DNA from: Vandiemenella viatica
Taxonomy: Eukaryota > Arthropoda > Insecta > Orthoptera > Morabidae
Assembly (NCBI GenBank): GCA_031002005.1
Contig: JARYHS010011408.1
Span: 222,497,473-222,561,472 of the forward strand
Length of the DNA: 64,000 nt
Reading direction: 5' to 3'
In this document: positions 11,953 through 23,873 of the stretch, one piece after another
Layout of the letters: each line of letters opens with the position of its first letter
How positions within the stretch are numbered: the stretch's first letter is position 1
Translations under genes and position numbers: made by a program
Notes under the pieces: generated by a model
The model's database searches: none
Told to the model about the DNA's origin: nothing
What the model saw: the letters and a program-made list of their open reading frames with translations, nothing else

Positions 11953-13390
11953 TCATGATTTCTTCAGGTTGAATTTCAAATTTTTTAGTATCTTCATTTC
12001 TAATCGTATTGTTAAGCTCGTTCTTCGAATTAGACCTTCCCGTTTCTGATTGTCCCTAATTCTCTCGCTAAACCAGTTACTTAAAATCTCTGCCTTTTTC
12101 AAATTCTCAGTAACTACTTCTCCATCCTTATCTAAGAGCATCTCTACACCCTCCCTTACCCTCAGTTTCCTGTTATAGCCATAGAAATTTCTAGATGCAT
12201 CAGTCAGTGGTCCTCCTGCACTTACAATACTCTTCATAAACCCATCTTTAGCCACTTTCTTTGCTGTTATTAAGTCCTTGTTTAGTTGTTTCAAATATTC
12301 CCTACTACCCTGCTGTCTCTTAACTCTGTTATGTTCTCTTCGTACCAACCTCTTTAACCTCCTCACTTCCCTATTATAGTACACAGGTTCTCTAATTATC
12401 TTTATTTTCTGCTTTGGAATGAATTTTTCTTCCCCCTTTCTTATTATCTCCTTGAACTCTTCCCACCTTGACTCTACTGTACTTGTGCCTTCCTTCCATT
12501 TGCTGAAACGTTCTCTGAAATATCTCTTCAAATTTGAAATCTGTGCCTTTTTATAATTGTACCTATTTCCCCCTTCAGTTTTGGCTGCTTGTTCACTGAA
12601 TCCTCTAATATCCATCAGAAGTGCGTCATGATCACTTATTCCTTCCGTTACTTGACACCCCACGAGGTTATCATCGGGCTTTATTAGGAATATATCCAAA
12701 ATATTTTGTCCCCTAGTGTTTTGCTCAACCACTTGTGTAAATCCTCCTTCCCTTATTAAGATATTTGCAAATCTTTGTTCCCTTGTGTTATTTATCTTAT
12801 TTCCTTCCCAGTTTACACCTGGTAAATTTAAATCCCCACCAATGATGATCATTCTATTCTCACCTCTGAAATCTGAGTATGAATTTAATTTCTCCCCAAG
12901 AGCCTCATCCTCTTCTGTCATTCTTTCACTACAGTAAACGGCCAACACTCTGATTTTTTCTTTTTTATTACCCCAGAAATCTACCCCAAGTAACTCATGG
13001 TCTTGATCTACGAACGCCAGTGAACTGTGGTAGTTTTTGCTAATTAGCATGAAAACTCCTCCACCAATTGCTCCTCTATCTCTGCGGTACACTCTGTAAC
13101 CATCAGGAAAAACCTCACTGTCTAGTACTTCTTCTTTTAACCCCAATTATTACTTGTGGTTCGTGTATCTCTATTAAGTTGGCAAATTCGATTACTTTTT
13201 ACATTATACTTCTACAGTTTACCATTAACACCCTTACTACTGGCTTTACATTTTCAGAATTTATCTCCTCTTTTCCAGTTTTACCCCAGTCAGTTATTGT
13301 TTCAGCCACTTCATCTATTTCTTTAACATCTGTGACTTTTCCTATCATGAATCTGCAATCAGCATCACTTTGATAATCTTTATTTGTCCC
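11953..13390 (-). pseudogene. CR1 ORF2 endonuclease region
   Basis: The N-terminal piece upstream of 13146 reads VLMVNCRS...EFANLIEIHEPQVIIG in broken frames. From 13146 the frame is open for about 397 codons with RRDRGAIGGGVFMLIS, IIIGGDLNLPGVNWEG (catalytic Asp/Asn) and GISDHDALLMDI (SDH motif), all typical of APE-type LINE endonucleases. The region ends just before the RT palm. Confidence 0.85.
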
Positions 13391-13404
13391 TTCACCAGCA
13401 GCCC

Positions 13405-13950
13405 CTAACCTAAAAAAGGTGCAGTCCTGACCCCATCATCACTGGAAATGGGCTCCCTCACTGCTTTAGCTAACAACTCAGAAAGTACTCCCTTCCCCCT
13501 TCTATTTAGGTGTAGGCCATGCCTAGTGAAACCCCACCTACCAATGGTGTTCACAGGCACAACCCCCAACACAGAACTAATGCCTTTCCCAAGTAGCACT
13601 TCCGTTTCCACATTAACCCGCTTCACAGCATAGTTCAATTGTGGACGGTCATGGTGACTTAGGACCTTTATGAGCTCCACCCTGGTATGCTGTGCCTCCT
13701 TCACCACCTTCCTCAGGTCACTCTCTATACTATAACTCGTGTTTCTATCAATACTATTTCCCGCACCTCCCACTATCACTACTCTATCATCCTTAATGAA
13801 ACTCCTACAAAGTGAACCTATATCCTCTATTACCTGACCTAATGTTGCACTAGGTTTGAAAAAACTTGTGAACTGGTATCCTGTGCCTAACTGATCCTGC
13901 AGAAGAGGGCCTACACCTCTTCCATGGCTACTACCTAGCAGGAGAACCAC
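13405..13950 (-). pseudogene. CR1 ORF1 fragment with SGNH/GDSL-hydrolase-like fold
   Basis: About 180 residues beginning VLLLGSSHGRGVG (block I; usual GDSHxRG), then VVIVGGAGNSID (block III, usually GGxND) and FTRHGLHLNRRGK (block V, catalytic His in HLN). The fold is recognisable, but the Asp after Gly in block I and the Asn-Asp pair of block III are altered, so activity is doubtful. In CR1 elements this ORF is thought to help RNP formation or membrane association. Confidence 0.8.
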
Positions 13951-14240
13951 ACTGGTGTCACCACAAATCAGTTATACATGAGGATGAAGGGACACCAACA
14001 GGTTATTCCCAAAATCCATACCACCCAGCTTCAACAACTTTGTGACTTAAAAAACTATTTCACAATCTGAGTCTTTACAGAACTCCCAGAAATCACTTGC
14101 CCATCCAAACTCTTGAGGTGAAAATTGGCCTACCAGCACATTCTGGCTACCAGACACACCCTGATTTCAATATCAAACACCTTCCTCACCCTGGTATATT
14201 TATCACTCACAAGAATAGTTAATTGTTTGTCTAGATTGTG

Positions 14241-15599
14241 ACTGCGGTGTGGTGCAGACAGTTGGGCACATTGTGGAAACTGTCCCACCAAATTTTTACT
14301 GGGTGGTCTGTCTGCTCTCTATGTTGTTAATGATTTCCTAATCAAATGGATACGCTCCGTTGACATCACACTGTTGTAATTGTATTTGTGGTGAATTTTA
14401 ATGTATTAATGCTGTTAATGATTTGGAAACATATATAAGAGAAACAAAATTAAAAAAAAATTGTTTTGTGTAGTCATTTATTTATATATTTGTTCTGTTT
14501 CTTCCATAGTCCCTTGGTTCATTTACAGTTGGTGTTGACACATTATCAAACTGCACTGTATGTGTCACGGCCCTATTTATGTATATTATATCCATTCTCT
14601 TCTTATTTTTTCTTGACCTTTCATTACTTTATAAATGTTGGCCTTTTGTAACCCCATCCCTGTGGTCAGAGGATTTCTATCTTGTTAACCCCCTCTTCTA
14701 CCATAGAGCTTTCGGGAAAAACAATATCTTCCTTGCAAATCAAAATAGTAACTTATTTGGAATGTAATACAACTGCATTCTACGTGTCTCGCACTTATTT
14801 GCATAAATGATTTCCATTTCCCCTAATTTTTGTTTTGTTTCATCATTAGCTTATACATGGTTGACTTTTGAAATTAACACCTGTGGTCAGTTATATTCAC
14901 GACAGATTTCTGTCTCTGTGGAATCATCTTCTCCTTATATTTTTTTCTATAAATATTATCTATATTCCACATCAACGTATTTTTTTCATTTGTCCCATCA
15001 CCAACATATGACTTGTATGGACAAAATGAAGCAGCTAATTACAAAGAAGGGTATGTTGAGTTTATGGTGTCACTGTTACAGCAACTTTTAAAAAAGTATC
15101 TTGTAATCAAAAAGATGCTGAAAATATCATGGAGACCCTGAGTACCAAGAACACATAAATGCTTATTCTGGAAATTTTAAAGCTGTACTCCAGCAATGAA
15201 CTGAAATATACAATTTATCGGACTGTAGCTATACATTGCTGAAATCTGAGGTCTGGGAAGATTGCTGCTGTAAATAAAAATCAATACAGTGTCTTCAAAC
15301 CATTCCATTGCTTTGTGAATTAATACAGTAATACTCTGGAAATAACATCAGTCTGAGGATAAAACTGAAAACTATTTAAAAAGTTAATAAATAAATAATG
15401 GATGTCAGCTATGTGAATACACACTGACATCTATGGTATCAGTAACTTAAATTGCTCAAGAATAACATTTCTAGCAGCATAAAATGGTCTTTCCATATTA
15501 GATTCATGACAAATTTTGAGTGTGCCATGAATATCACGCAACTTTGTATTTTACTTGCCCAGTCAAACAATCTGTCCCAAATCTGAGCAAAAATGGAGC
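14241..15599. other. Intron, nothing recognised
   Basis: AT-rich; small ORFs without family features. Confidence 0.5.
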
Positions 15600-15790
15600 A
15601 GGTAGAAATACAATGAGGCAATATTAATATGGAAAGGAAAGATAAAGTAGATCCATCCCTAACCAAAGGTGAAAAATGGAAAGCTGCAGTGACAAGAAAC
15701 ACTTTACATACACAAGAAATACAATATTTTGGGCTATGCCCTTCCTCATGAAAATAAAGTATGCAGCTAAGTTCGCAAGAGCACATGCAG
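15600..15790 (-). mobile_element. PLE end module, degraded
   Basis: The minus strand carries a 'gaggaagggcatagcccaaa' hairpin block (around 15724-15750) followed by the tttcttgtgtatgt-type tract, matching the PLE end modules at 38.7 and 63.5 kb. The GAAA after the stem is mutated to CAAA. Confidence 0.6.
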
Positions 15791-16167
15791 CCACATGAAT
15801 TTAAATGTTTGAGGATATAGTGCTGATCACACTGCAGCTACAAAATTAAAACTTCACAATAAGAATACATATCAATGAGCAATTACTGGTGCAAAATGGT
15901 ATGCTTTCGTGATCATCAAGGTTGAAAGGGCAAATTTGTACAAACAAGAGATGTCTGTACACTCTGATAAATTCTAGACATTCCTCTCTACTTTTGCTCA
16001 TATTCTACTTTCTTTCATAGACTATCACTGGATATCTTTTGTTGTGGTGTTATTCTTTTAACAATGCAATGCATGAAAAGTAAAAAAATCACACAAATTC
16101 AGATATGCATGTCTTTAAGCTCAAATGCTTTCGAAGAAGATTAAGAATGCTCTATAGCAAGACTGAC

Positions 16168-16352
16168 CTTGAGGTTAAGTAGGCTGTCGTCAAGCTGTAT
16201 CTTGATGGCCATAGTTAGCATATCTCCTGTTGCAGGTGATGAACTGACCACAGCTCCAGGTTCAGACTTGTATATTGTTGGTTCCAAATGAGGTGGGGGT
16301 GGTGAGCCAAATAGTCTAACAGGTGGAGTAACAGAAGGTGTTCGTACAAGTC
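16168..16352 (-). CDS. Atg2: Atg2 exon b
   Basis: Encodes LVRTPSVTPPVRLFGSPPPPHLEPTIYKSE...GDMLTMAIKIQLDDSLLNLK. LEPTIYKSE and the MLTMAIKIQLD strand match LAPTIYPSE...MLSTAVRIHLD of vertebrate ATG2. The acceptor is ttatctgttacag|GA and the donor CTCAAG|GTCAGT. The 185 bp comprise two bases plus 61 codons, ending in phase 0. The upstream intron of about 16.7 kb holds a Helitron, the satellite and several retroelements. Confidence 0.95.
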
Positions 16353-16359
16353 CTGTAAC

Positions 16360-17144
16360 AGATAAAAGAATGATTTTCAAAATAATAATAATTCTTAAAT
16401 TAAATGATATAAACAAGGAATTAAATAATTACTGCAACAGTATGATATTTGGGAAAGAAAAAACTGAATAGTAAAAAGGAAAGTTAGATGTAAAAAGTAA
16501 ATATTTAAAAATTCAAGAAAACATTAAAATATTCAGAAACTATAATGATTTGGAACAGGATACATAAAAATTGAATATAAAAAATTATTGTAAATAGGAT
16601 AAGTCAAATAAATTTTTAGGGTGGGATAAATCAAGAAACGAAATACAAGAATAATTACAAAAGTTATATCAATAATAACCAAAGAACCCAAAAGGTTTGT
16701 CTCCTCACAAAGTCACAGATTGTAGAGTGATTGTTCTCCTAGCTTTGACAGAGCCTAACGAATTGTGGTTTATCTGAGACTAGTAATGTGGACCTTATAA
16801 TGCCAAGACAACAATCCACTAATCCACATGGAATGAACTGGCAATTAGAACTTAGAATGACAATACAATTACAAAAGAACTTTAACACATACCAAGTATA
16901 GCCAATTTATTTTCATCACGGTAGAAAACACAATCCATTGACACATTGCTATGCAAATAATACTTCTTGTCATATCTCTGAGATTTTTATAATCAAAAGG
17001 GAGTGACTGAGATATTGTCGTTTGTTATGAAATCTGAGAAATAGTCCTAGGATAATGACATTTTACACCATAATGGGAAAGTGGGGATGATAAAGCAAGA
17101 TTACTTGTGGAAAAATTTCATCGGGAGTGGAGATCATATATACA
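16360..17144. other. Intron upstream of Atg2 exon b, nothing recognised
   Basis: Very AT-rich; no repeat or gene recognised. Confidence 0.5.
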
Positions 17145-17400
17145 GTAAACAATGAAATCAAAGGGGCGCTAAGTAGCAAAAAGGAATTAAATTAGGATAG
17201 GGAAAGGGAAGACAAAAATACAACTGATAAAGAAATTTTCGGACGAGCCCTTTGCCAACAGCGAAATATTAAGGGAGGTAGGTGATGTGGGAGACTGCCA
17301 CACAGAAAATCTTGTGATCCTTGTCTTTTCTATGAGTTTGCGCCCCACATCCATCATCTAAAGATAAGTGGTGGCTCATTTCCGTATCCAAACTTATATA
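17145..17400. mobile_element. PLE end modules, collapsed inverted pair
   Basis: Begins 'aacaatgaaatcaaaggggcgctaag' in minus orientation and ends with 'ccacatccatcatctaaag...aagtggtggctcat' in plus orientation. The central hairpin region (17236-17255) is kept on one arm only. A smaller version of the 62.5-63.3 kb palindrome, with an internal deletion. Confidence 0.7.
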
Positions 17401-17439
17401 TATACATATTATTAGGAAACAAAGGCTCGGAAAGTGGAT

Positions 17440-18000
17440 ATATTAAACATTTGGATAGGAGAAAAAGCACCGCTTACCATAGAAGAGGATTCCTGCGGCA
17501 TCGAGACACGGAAAAACACGTACACACATAGAGCAAAATTTTCGAGCCTATAGCCCTTCTTCAGTAGTAGAGTGAGATGGCTGCATGCTGGAGGCTGACA
17601 GCCAACTGTTAGCCAACAAAACTGGTAGCTAGCTCATGGTGGGGGAAAAAACAAGGCAGGAACTGAGGGTGGGAGTAGAAACACATAAACCAGTAAATAA
17701 TGAGAAATAATAAACCATTCCATAGGAACCCATCGCGGAAGCACGGTAGACGTCGCAGATGGACCTAAATTGCCTCTTACATATTGATTTAGGTACAAAT
17801 AACTGAGAAATGTGTGAAATAAAAATAATATAAAAAATATTAGGAAATATAAAATTCAGCAAATTTCGAAGTTACAAACTACAAAAAAATAGGCTCTGGT
17901 GAGTGATGGTTCTGTGGAGAATCGTAGAACGTGAGGGGGGTTAGTGGAAAAGGGGGGAGAAGCTGAGTTAGATAAAACTATGCAAAAGTGAGTATATGAA
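17440..18000 (-). mobile_element. PLE 3' end, class C
   Basis: Minus-strand sequence is the inverted equivalent of 25320-25745: the same 3' UTR ('gcgacgtctaccgtgcttccgcgatgg' region), the hairpin block at about 17536-17560 and the terminal GGTAAGC motif. No coding part is attached. Confidence 0.85.
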
Positions 18001-18227
18001 AAGAAGAAACTCTCATCTGGCTTTTGCAGTGACAAGAGAATTCTCAAAAGATAATTTCTGGATGACTCGAGCGGAGATTCACGGCATAATGTAATCTGTT
18101 ATTTTCTCGACAAAGCTCAAATATCTATTAGAACTGAAGAAAATCTAACTGTATTTTCGTGGTTATTTATTTAATTATTTAGTGTTTGATGGTACATGAC
18201 CTTTATAAGAATGTTTCTCTCTTTTAT

Positions 18228-21200
18228 TTTATATAGCTGGTACCCACGACTTCGTTTGTGATTGTAAAGAATTCATATTGACAGCTATAGACATCTAACC
18301 ACCCTAGTGCACGATGGGAGACTCGATACTATTACCACACACAAATACCAGTCTTCTACGCTATGTAGTTCCGGCAGCAAAGTAAACTTTACGGATACAC
18401 ACAAGTCGTTGGATGAAATACGAAAATATTCATGATCGACCAATTTCAAACACCATATCTCACACACCCCCACAGTTACCGAATTTCGGCCAACGTTGTG
18501 ATCGATGGGAGACTCTGTGTTACTACCACACACAAACGCCAGTGATCTGCGATTGATAGTTTTCACTTAAAAGTGATACACCGTGACACATGCGTCTTTG
18601 GCAGAAATATGAAATTGCCGCAGGTCGACCATTTTCATCCCCCATATCTTCCACACCCCCTTAGCTACAGACATCTAACAACCATAGTGCACGACAACAG
18701 ACACAATTCTACTACCACACATGAACACCAATGCACTATGCTATGTAGTCGTGGAAGAAAAGTGAAATCTGCGGAGACACATACCTTTCGTCGAAATACG
18801 AAAATATCCTAGGTCGGCCACTTACAACCACCATATCTACCACAGTACCACAGTTTTCTGAAATTCGGCCGCTGTTGTGATCGAAAGGTGACTCTGTGCT
18901 ACTACTACACACAAACGCCAGTTATCTGTGATCTGTAGTTTTCGCTGAAAAGTGATACACCATGACACTTTTGTCTTTGGCAGAAGTATGAAACTGCCAC
19001 AGGTCGACCACTTTCAACCCCCATTTCTCCCACACCCCCATAGCTACCGACATCTAACAACGATAGTGCACTACATGAGATATGATTCTACTACCAAACA
19101 CAAACACCAATGCTCTATGCTATGTAGTTGTGGCAGAAAAGTGACATATGCGCAGACAGTCGAAATGCGAAAATATCCTTGGTCGGCCACTTCCAACCAC
19201 CATATCTACCACAATACCACAGTTTCTGAAATTCGGCCGCTGTTGTGATCGAAAGGTGACTCTGTGCTACTACTAAACACAAACGCCAGTTATCTGTGAT
19301 CTATAGTTTTCGCTGAAAAGTGATACACCATGACACTTTTGTCTTTGGCAGAAGTATGAAACTGCCACAGGTCGACCACTTTCAACCCCCATTTCTCCCA
19401 CACCCCATAGCTACCGACATCTAACAACGATAGTGCACTACATGAGATACGATTCTACTACCAAACACAAACACCAATGCTCTATGCTATGTAGTTGTGG
19501 CAGAAAAGTGACATATGCGGAGACGGTCGAAATACGAAAATATCCTTGGTTGGCCACTTACAACCACCATATCTACCACAGTACCACAGTTTCTGAAATT
19601 CGGCCGCTGTTGTAATCGAAAGGTGACTCTATGCTACTACTACACACAAACGCCAGTTATCTGTGATCTGTAGTTTTCGCTGAAAAGTGATACACCATGA
19701 CACTTTTGTCTTTGGCAGAAGTATGAAACTGCCACAGGTCGACCACTTTCAACCCCCATTTCTCCCACACCCCCATAGCTACCGACATCTAACAACGATA
19801 GTGCACTACATGAGATACGATTCTACTACCAAACACAAACACCAATGCTCTATGCTATGTAGTTGTGGCAGAAAAGTGACATATGCGCAGACAGTCGAAA
19901 TGCGAAAATATCCTTGGTCGGCCACTTCCAACCACCATATCTACCACAATACCACAGTTTCTGAAATTCGGCCGCTGTTGTGATCGAAAGGTGACTCTGT
20001 GCTACTACTAAACACAAACGCCAGTTATCTGTGATCTATAGTTTTCGCTGAAAAGTGATACACCATGACACTTTTGTCTTTGGCAGAAGTATGAAACTGC
20101 CACAGGTCGACCACTTTCAACCCCATTTCTCCCACACCCCCATAGCTACCGACATCTAACAACGATAGTGCACTACATGAGATACGATTCTACTACCAAA
20201 CACAGACACCAATGCTCTATGCTATGTAGTTGTGGCAGAAAAGTGACATATGCGGAGACGGTCGAAATACGAAAATATCCTTGGTTGGCCACTTACAACC
20301 ACCATATCTACCACAGTACCACAGTTTCTGAAATTCGGCCGCTGTTGTGATCGAAAGGTGACTCTACGCTACTACTACACACAAACGCCAGTTATCTGTG
20401 ATCTGTAGTTTTCGCTGAAAAGTGATACACCATGACACTTTTGTCTTTGGCAGAAGTATGAAACTGCCACAGGTCGACCACTTTCAACCCCCATTTCTCC
20501 CACACCCCCATAGCTACCGACATCTAACAACGATAGTGCACTACATGAGATACGATTCTACTACCAAACACAAACACCAATGCTCTATGCTATGTAGTTG
20601 TGGCAGAAAAGTGACATATGCGGAGACAGTCGAAATACGAAAATATCCTTGGTCGGCCACTTACAACCACCATATCTACCACAGTACCACAGTTTCTGAA
20701 ATTCGGCCGCTGTTGTGATCGAAAGGTGACTCTATGCTACTACTACACACAAACGCCAGTTACCTGTGATCTGTAGTTTTCGCTGAAAAGTGATACACCA
20801 TGACACTTTTGTCTTTGGCAGAAGTATGAAACTGCCACAGGTCGACCACTTTCAACCCCCATTTCTCCACACCCCCATAGCTACCGACATCTAACAACGA
20901 TAGTGCACTACATGAGATACGATTCTACTACCAAACACAAACACCAATGCTCTATGCTATGTAGTTGTGGCAGAAAAGTGACATATGCGGAGACGGTCGA
21001 AATACGAAAATATCCTTGGTCGGCCACTTACAACCACCATATCTACCACAGTACCACAGTTTCTGAAATTCGGCGGCTGTTGTGATCGAAAGGTGACTCT
21101 ATGCTACTACTACACACAAACGCCAGTTATCTGTGATCTGTAGTTTTCGCTGAAAAGTGATACACCATGACACTTTTGTCTTTGGCAGAAGTATGAAACT

Positions 21201-23420
21201 GCCACAGGTCGACCACTTTCAGCCCCCATTTCTCCCACACCCCCATAGCTACCGACATCTAACAGCGATAGTGCACTACATGAGATACGATTCTACTACC
21301 AAACACAAACACCAATGCTCTATGCTATGTAGTTGTGGCAGAAAAGTGACATATGCGCAGACAGTCGAAATGCGAAAATATCCTTGGTCGGCCACTTCCA
21401 ACCACCATATCTACCACAATACCACAGTTTCTGAAATTCGGCCGCTGTTGTGATCGAAAGGTGACTCTGTGCTACTACTAAACACAAACGCCAGTTATCT
21501 GTGATCTATAGTTTTCGCTGAAAAGTGATACACCATGACACTTTTGTCTTTGGCAGAAGTATGAAATTGCCACAGGTCGACCACTTTCACCCCCATTTCT
21601 CCCACACCCCCATAGCTACCGACATCTAACAACGATAGTGCACTACATGAGATACGATTCTACTACCAAACACAAACACCAATGCTCTATGCTATGTAGT
21701 TGTGGCAGAAAAGTGACATATGCGGAGACGGTCGAAATACGAAAATATCCTTGGTCGGCCACTTACAACCACCATATCTACCACAGTACCACAGTTTCTG
21801 AAATTCGGCCGCTGTTGTGAATCGAAAGGTGACTCTATGCTACTACTACACACAAACGCCAGTTATCTTGTGATCTGTAGTTTTCGCTGAAAGTGATACA
21901 CCATGACACTTTTGTCTTTGGCAGAAGTATGAAACTGCCACAGGTCGACCACTTTCAACCCCCATTTCTCCCACACCCCCATAGCTACCGACATCTAACA
22001 ACGATAGTGCACTACATGAGATACGATTCTACTACCAAACACAAACACCAATGCTCTATGCTATGTAGTTGTGGCAGAAAAGTGACATATGCGCAGACAG
22101 TCGAAATGCGAAAATATCCTTGGTCGGCCACTTTACAACCACCATATCTACCACAATACCACAGTTTCTGAAATTCGGCCGCTGTTGTGATCGAAAGGTG
22201 ACTCTGTGCTACTACTAAACACAAACGCCAGTTATCTGTGATCTATAGTTTTCGCTGAAAAGTGATACACCATGACACTTTTGTCTTTGGCAGAAGTATG
22301 AAACTGCCACAGGTCGACCACTTTCAACCCCCATTTCTCCCACACCCCCATAGCTACCGACATCTAACAACGATAGTGCACTACATGAGATACGATTCTA
22401 CTACCAAACACAAACACCAATGCTCTATGGTATGTAGTTGTGGCAGAAAAGTGACATATGCGGAGACGGTCGAAATACGAAAATATCCTTGGTCGGCCAC
22501 TTACAACCACCATATCTACCACAGTACCACAGTTTCTGAAATTCGGCCGCTGTTGTGATCGAAAGGTGACTCTATGCTACTACTACACACAAACGCCAGT
22601 TATCTGTGATCTGTAGTTTTCGCTGAAAAGTGATACACCATGATACTTTTGTCTTTGGCAGAAGTATGAAACTGCCACAGGTCGACCACTTTCAACCCCC
22701 ATTTCTCCCACACCCCCATAGCTACCGACATCTAACAATGATAGTGCACTACATGAGATACGATTCTACTACCAAACACAAACACCAATGCTCTATGCTA
22801 TGTAGTTGTGGCAGAAAAGTGACATATGCGGAGACAGTCGAAATACGAAAATATCCTTGGTCGGCCACTTCCAACCACCATATCTACCACAATACCACAG
22901 TTTCTGAAATTCGGCCGCTGTTGTGATCGAAAGGTGACTCTGTGCTACTACTAAACACAAACGCCAGTTATCTGTGATCTATAGTTTTCGCTGAAAAATG
23001 ATACACCATGACACTTTTGTCTTTGGCGGAACTATGAAATTGCCACAGGTCGACCACTTTCAACCCCCATATCTCCCACATCCCCATAGCTACCGACATC
23101 TAACAACCATAGTGCACGACAGGAAAGACGATTCTACTACTACACACAAACACCAAAAGTCTATGTTATGTAGTTGTGGCAGGAAAGAGAAGTATATGGA
23201 GATACGAATTTTTGGTCGAAATATGAAAACGCCCTGCACTGACCAACTTTAATCATTATATCTCCCACATCCCCACAGCTATCGGCATTCGGCCAACGTT
23301 GTGCACGACAGGAAACTCCATGCTACTTCCACCCACAAACATCAGTGATCTGTGCTAGGTAGTGGTGGCTGAAAAGTGAAATATAGGGAAAAACACGTCT
23401 ATTTTTATATATATATAAGA
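18228..23420 (-). mobile_element. Probable non-autonomous Helitron carrying a satellite array
   Basis: On the minus strand the 5' end reads TCTTATATATATATAAAAAT at 23420, preceded by A. The 3' end (about 18260-18230) carries the subterminal hairpin ACGAAGTCGTGGGTACC followed by AGCTATA, close to the common insect Helitron end (CGAAG-CGCGGG...AGCTAGT). The final CTRR is altered to CTAT, so the 3' boundary is uncertain. No replicase or helicase is present. Alternatively the similarity is fortuitous and the array is an ordinary satellite block. Confidence 0.5.
18275..23400. repeat. Satellite array, 184/368/735-bp nested periods
   Basis: The anchor 'gtgatacaccatgac' recurs at 18573 (variant), 18952, 19320, 19687, 20055, 20422, 20790, 21157, 21525, 21893, 22262, 22630 and 22998, spaced 367-369 bp apart (first gap 379). 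Each monomer has two diverged halves of about 184 bp sharing '(c/g)gaccactt.caacc.ccat.tct.cca' and 'agtt.t..cagaaaagtga' blocks. Two monomer types differ at linked positions: A has gcgcagacag, aatgcg, ctactaaac and ctatag; B has gcggagacgg, aatacg, ctactacac and ctgtag. The order is A B A B B B A B A B, then a B/A hybrid, giving 735-bp dimers in part. The outer units at both ends are more diverged. The open frames across monomers (60-98 codons) are by-products of the repetition. Confidence 0.95.
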
Positions 23421-23870
23421 TAAGATTATATTTTTAAGAACACTATATAACAGAACATAAACACTTGAAACTAAAAAAGCAGTGTCAACAAATTAAGTGA
23501 TTCTCGGGGACACTATTGAATGATGTAGTACAAATAATAAGAAAACAAATAATGTGATAATAGCCTATATATATCAATCTTTTTCATAGTTTTATTAAAA
23601 ATGAATTCAAAAAAAGAAAAGAAAAGTGAAAATTGTAAGTGGACAGTTGTATGATAAATAAATGCTGAATTTACTCGCCACTTGTTGGGCTCATTGTCCA
23701 AATCTCTTGTTTAAATATAATTTTTATGTATTTTTTATGACTGATATTGTGAATTGCAGGTTGGTTACGAACCAGAGTAATCAATTTTTCTTATTCCATA
23801 GTTGAAAATGATTATAAGTATAGCAAGATTATAAATAACGCAAGAAGTGTTACGGCAAAAACCGGCATGA
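23421..23870. other. Intron, nothing recognised
   Basis: AT-rich sequence between the satellite and a GC-rich foldback. Confidence 0.5.
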
Positions 23871-23873
23871 GTG

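Larger units (their letters stand above)
10385..13972 (-). mobile_element. CR1-type non-LTR retrotransposon, nearly full length, inactive
   Basis: Minus strand, 5' to 3': ORF1 with an SGNH-hydrolase-like domain, an apurinic-type endonuclease, reverse transcriptase, a conserved C-terminal region, then the 3' hairpin and the AT tail (tttaatttaatttaatt on plus at 10382). Such esterase-bearing ORF1s are known in CR1-group elements. Internal stops and frame changes near 13146, 11955, 11706 and 11042 make it inactive. About 3.6 kb. Confidence 0.9.
9395..14240 (+). mobile_element. Penelope-like element C-terminal part, split by a SINE and a CR1 LINE
   Basis: 9395-9850 encodes a degraded PLE RT end (VTFLDV-like region, HIKPT-like block, SLAIQGRHTCSDQ, equivalent to the 'GRRFCSDEESL' block at 37620). 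10120-10384 continues towards the GIY-YIG part. 13975-14210 resumes with MRMKGHQQ, VFTELPEITCPSKLLR and LAYQHILATRHT, the normal end of the PLE GIY-YIG domain. The SINE at 9890-10125 and the LINE at 10385-13972 therefore entered this PLE. Confidence 0.8.

Noticed and set aside
12716..13373. Plus-strand frames in the CR1 element
   Set aside because: Antisense shadows of the endonuclease and ORF1 coding strand.
18573..23252. Repeated 60-98-codon plus-strand frames (IHHDTFVFGRSMKLPQVDHF...) as a protein family
   Set aside because: They recur only because the satellite monomer recurs; they start at GTG or other positions, are broken by single-base indels in several monomers, and show no domain or codon-level constraint.
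18275..23400. CRISPR-like or tRNA-like array
   Set aside because: The units are 184/368-bp satellite monomers without unique spacers, in a eukaryotic intron.
18275..23400. Hammerhead ribozyme in the satellite, as in some insect satellites
   Set aside because: I found no CTGANGA paired with a downstream GAAA at suitable distance on either strand of the monomer.
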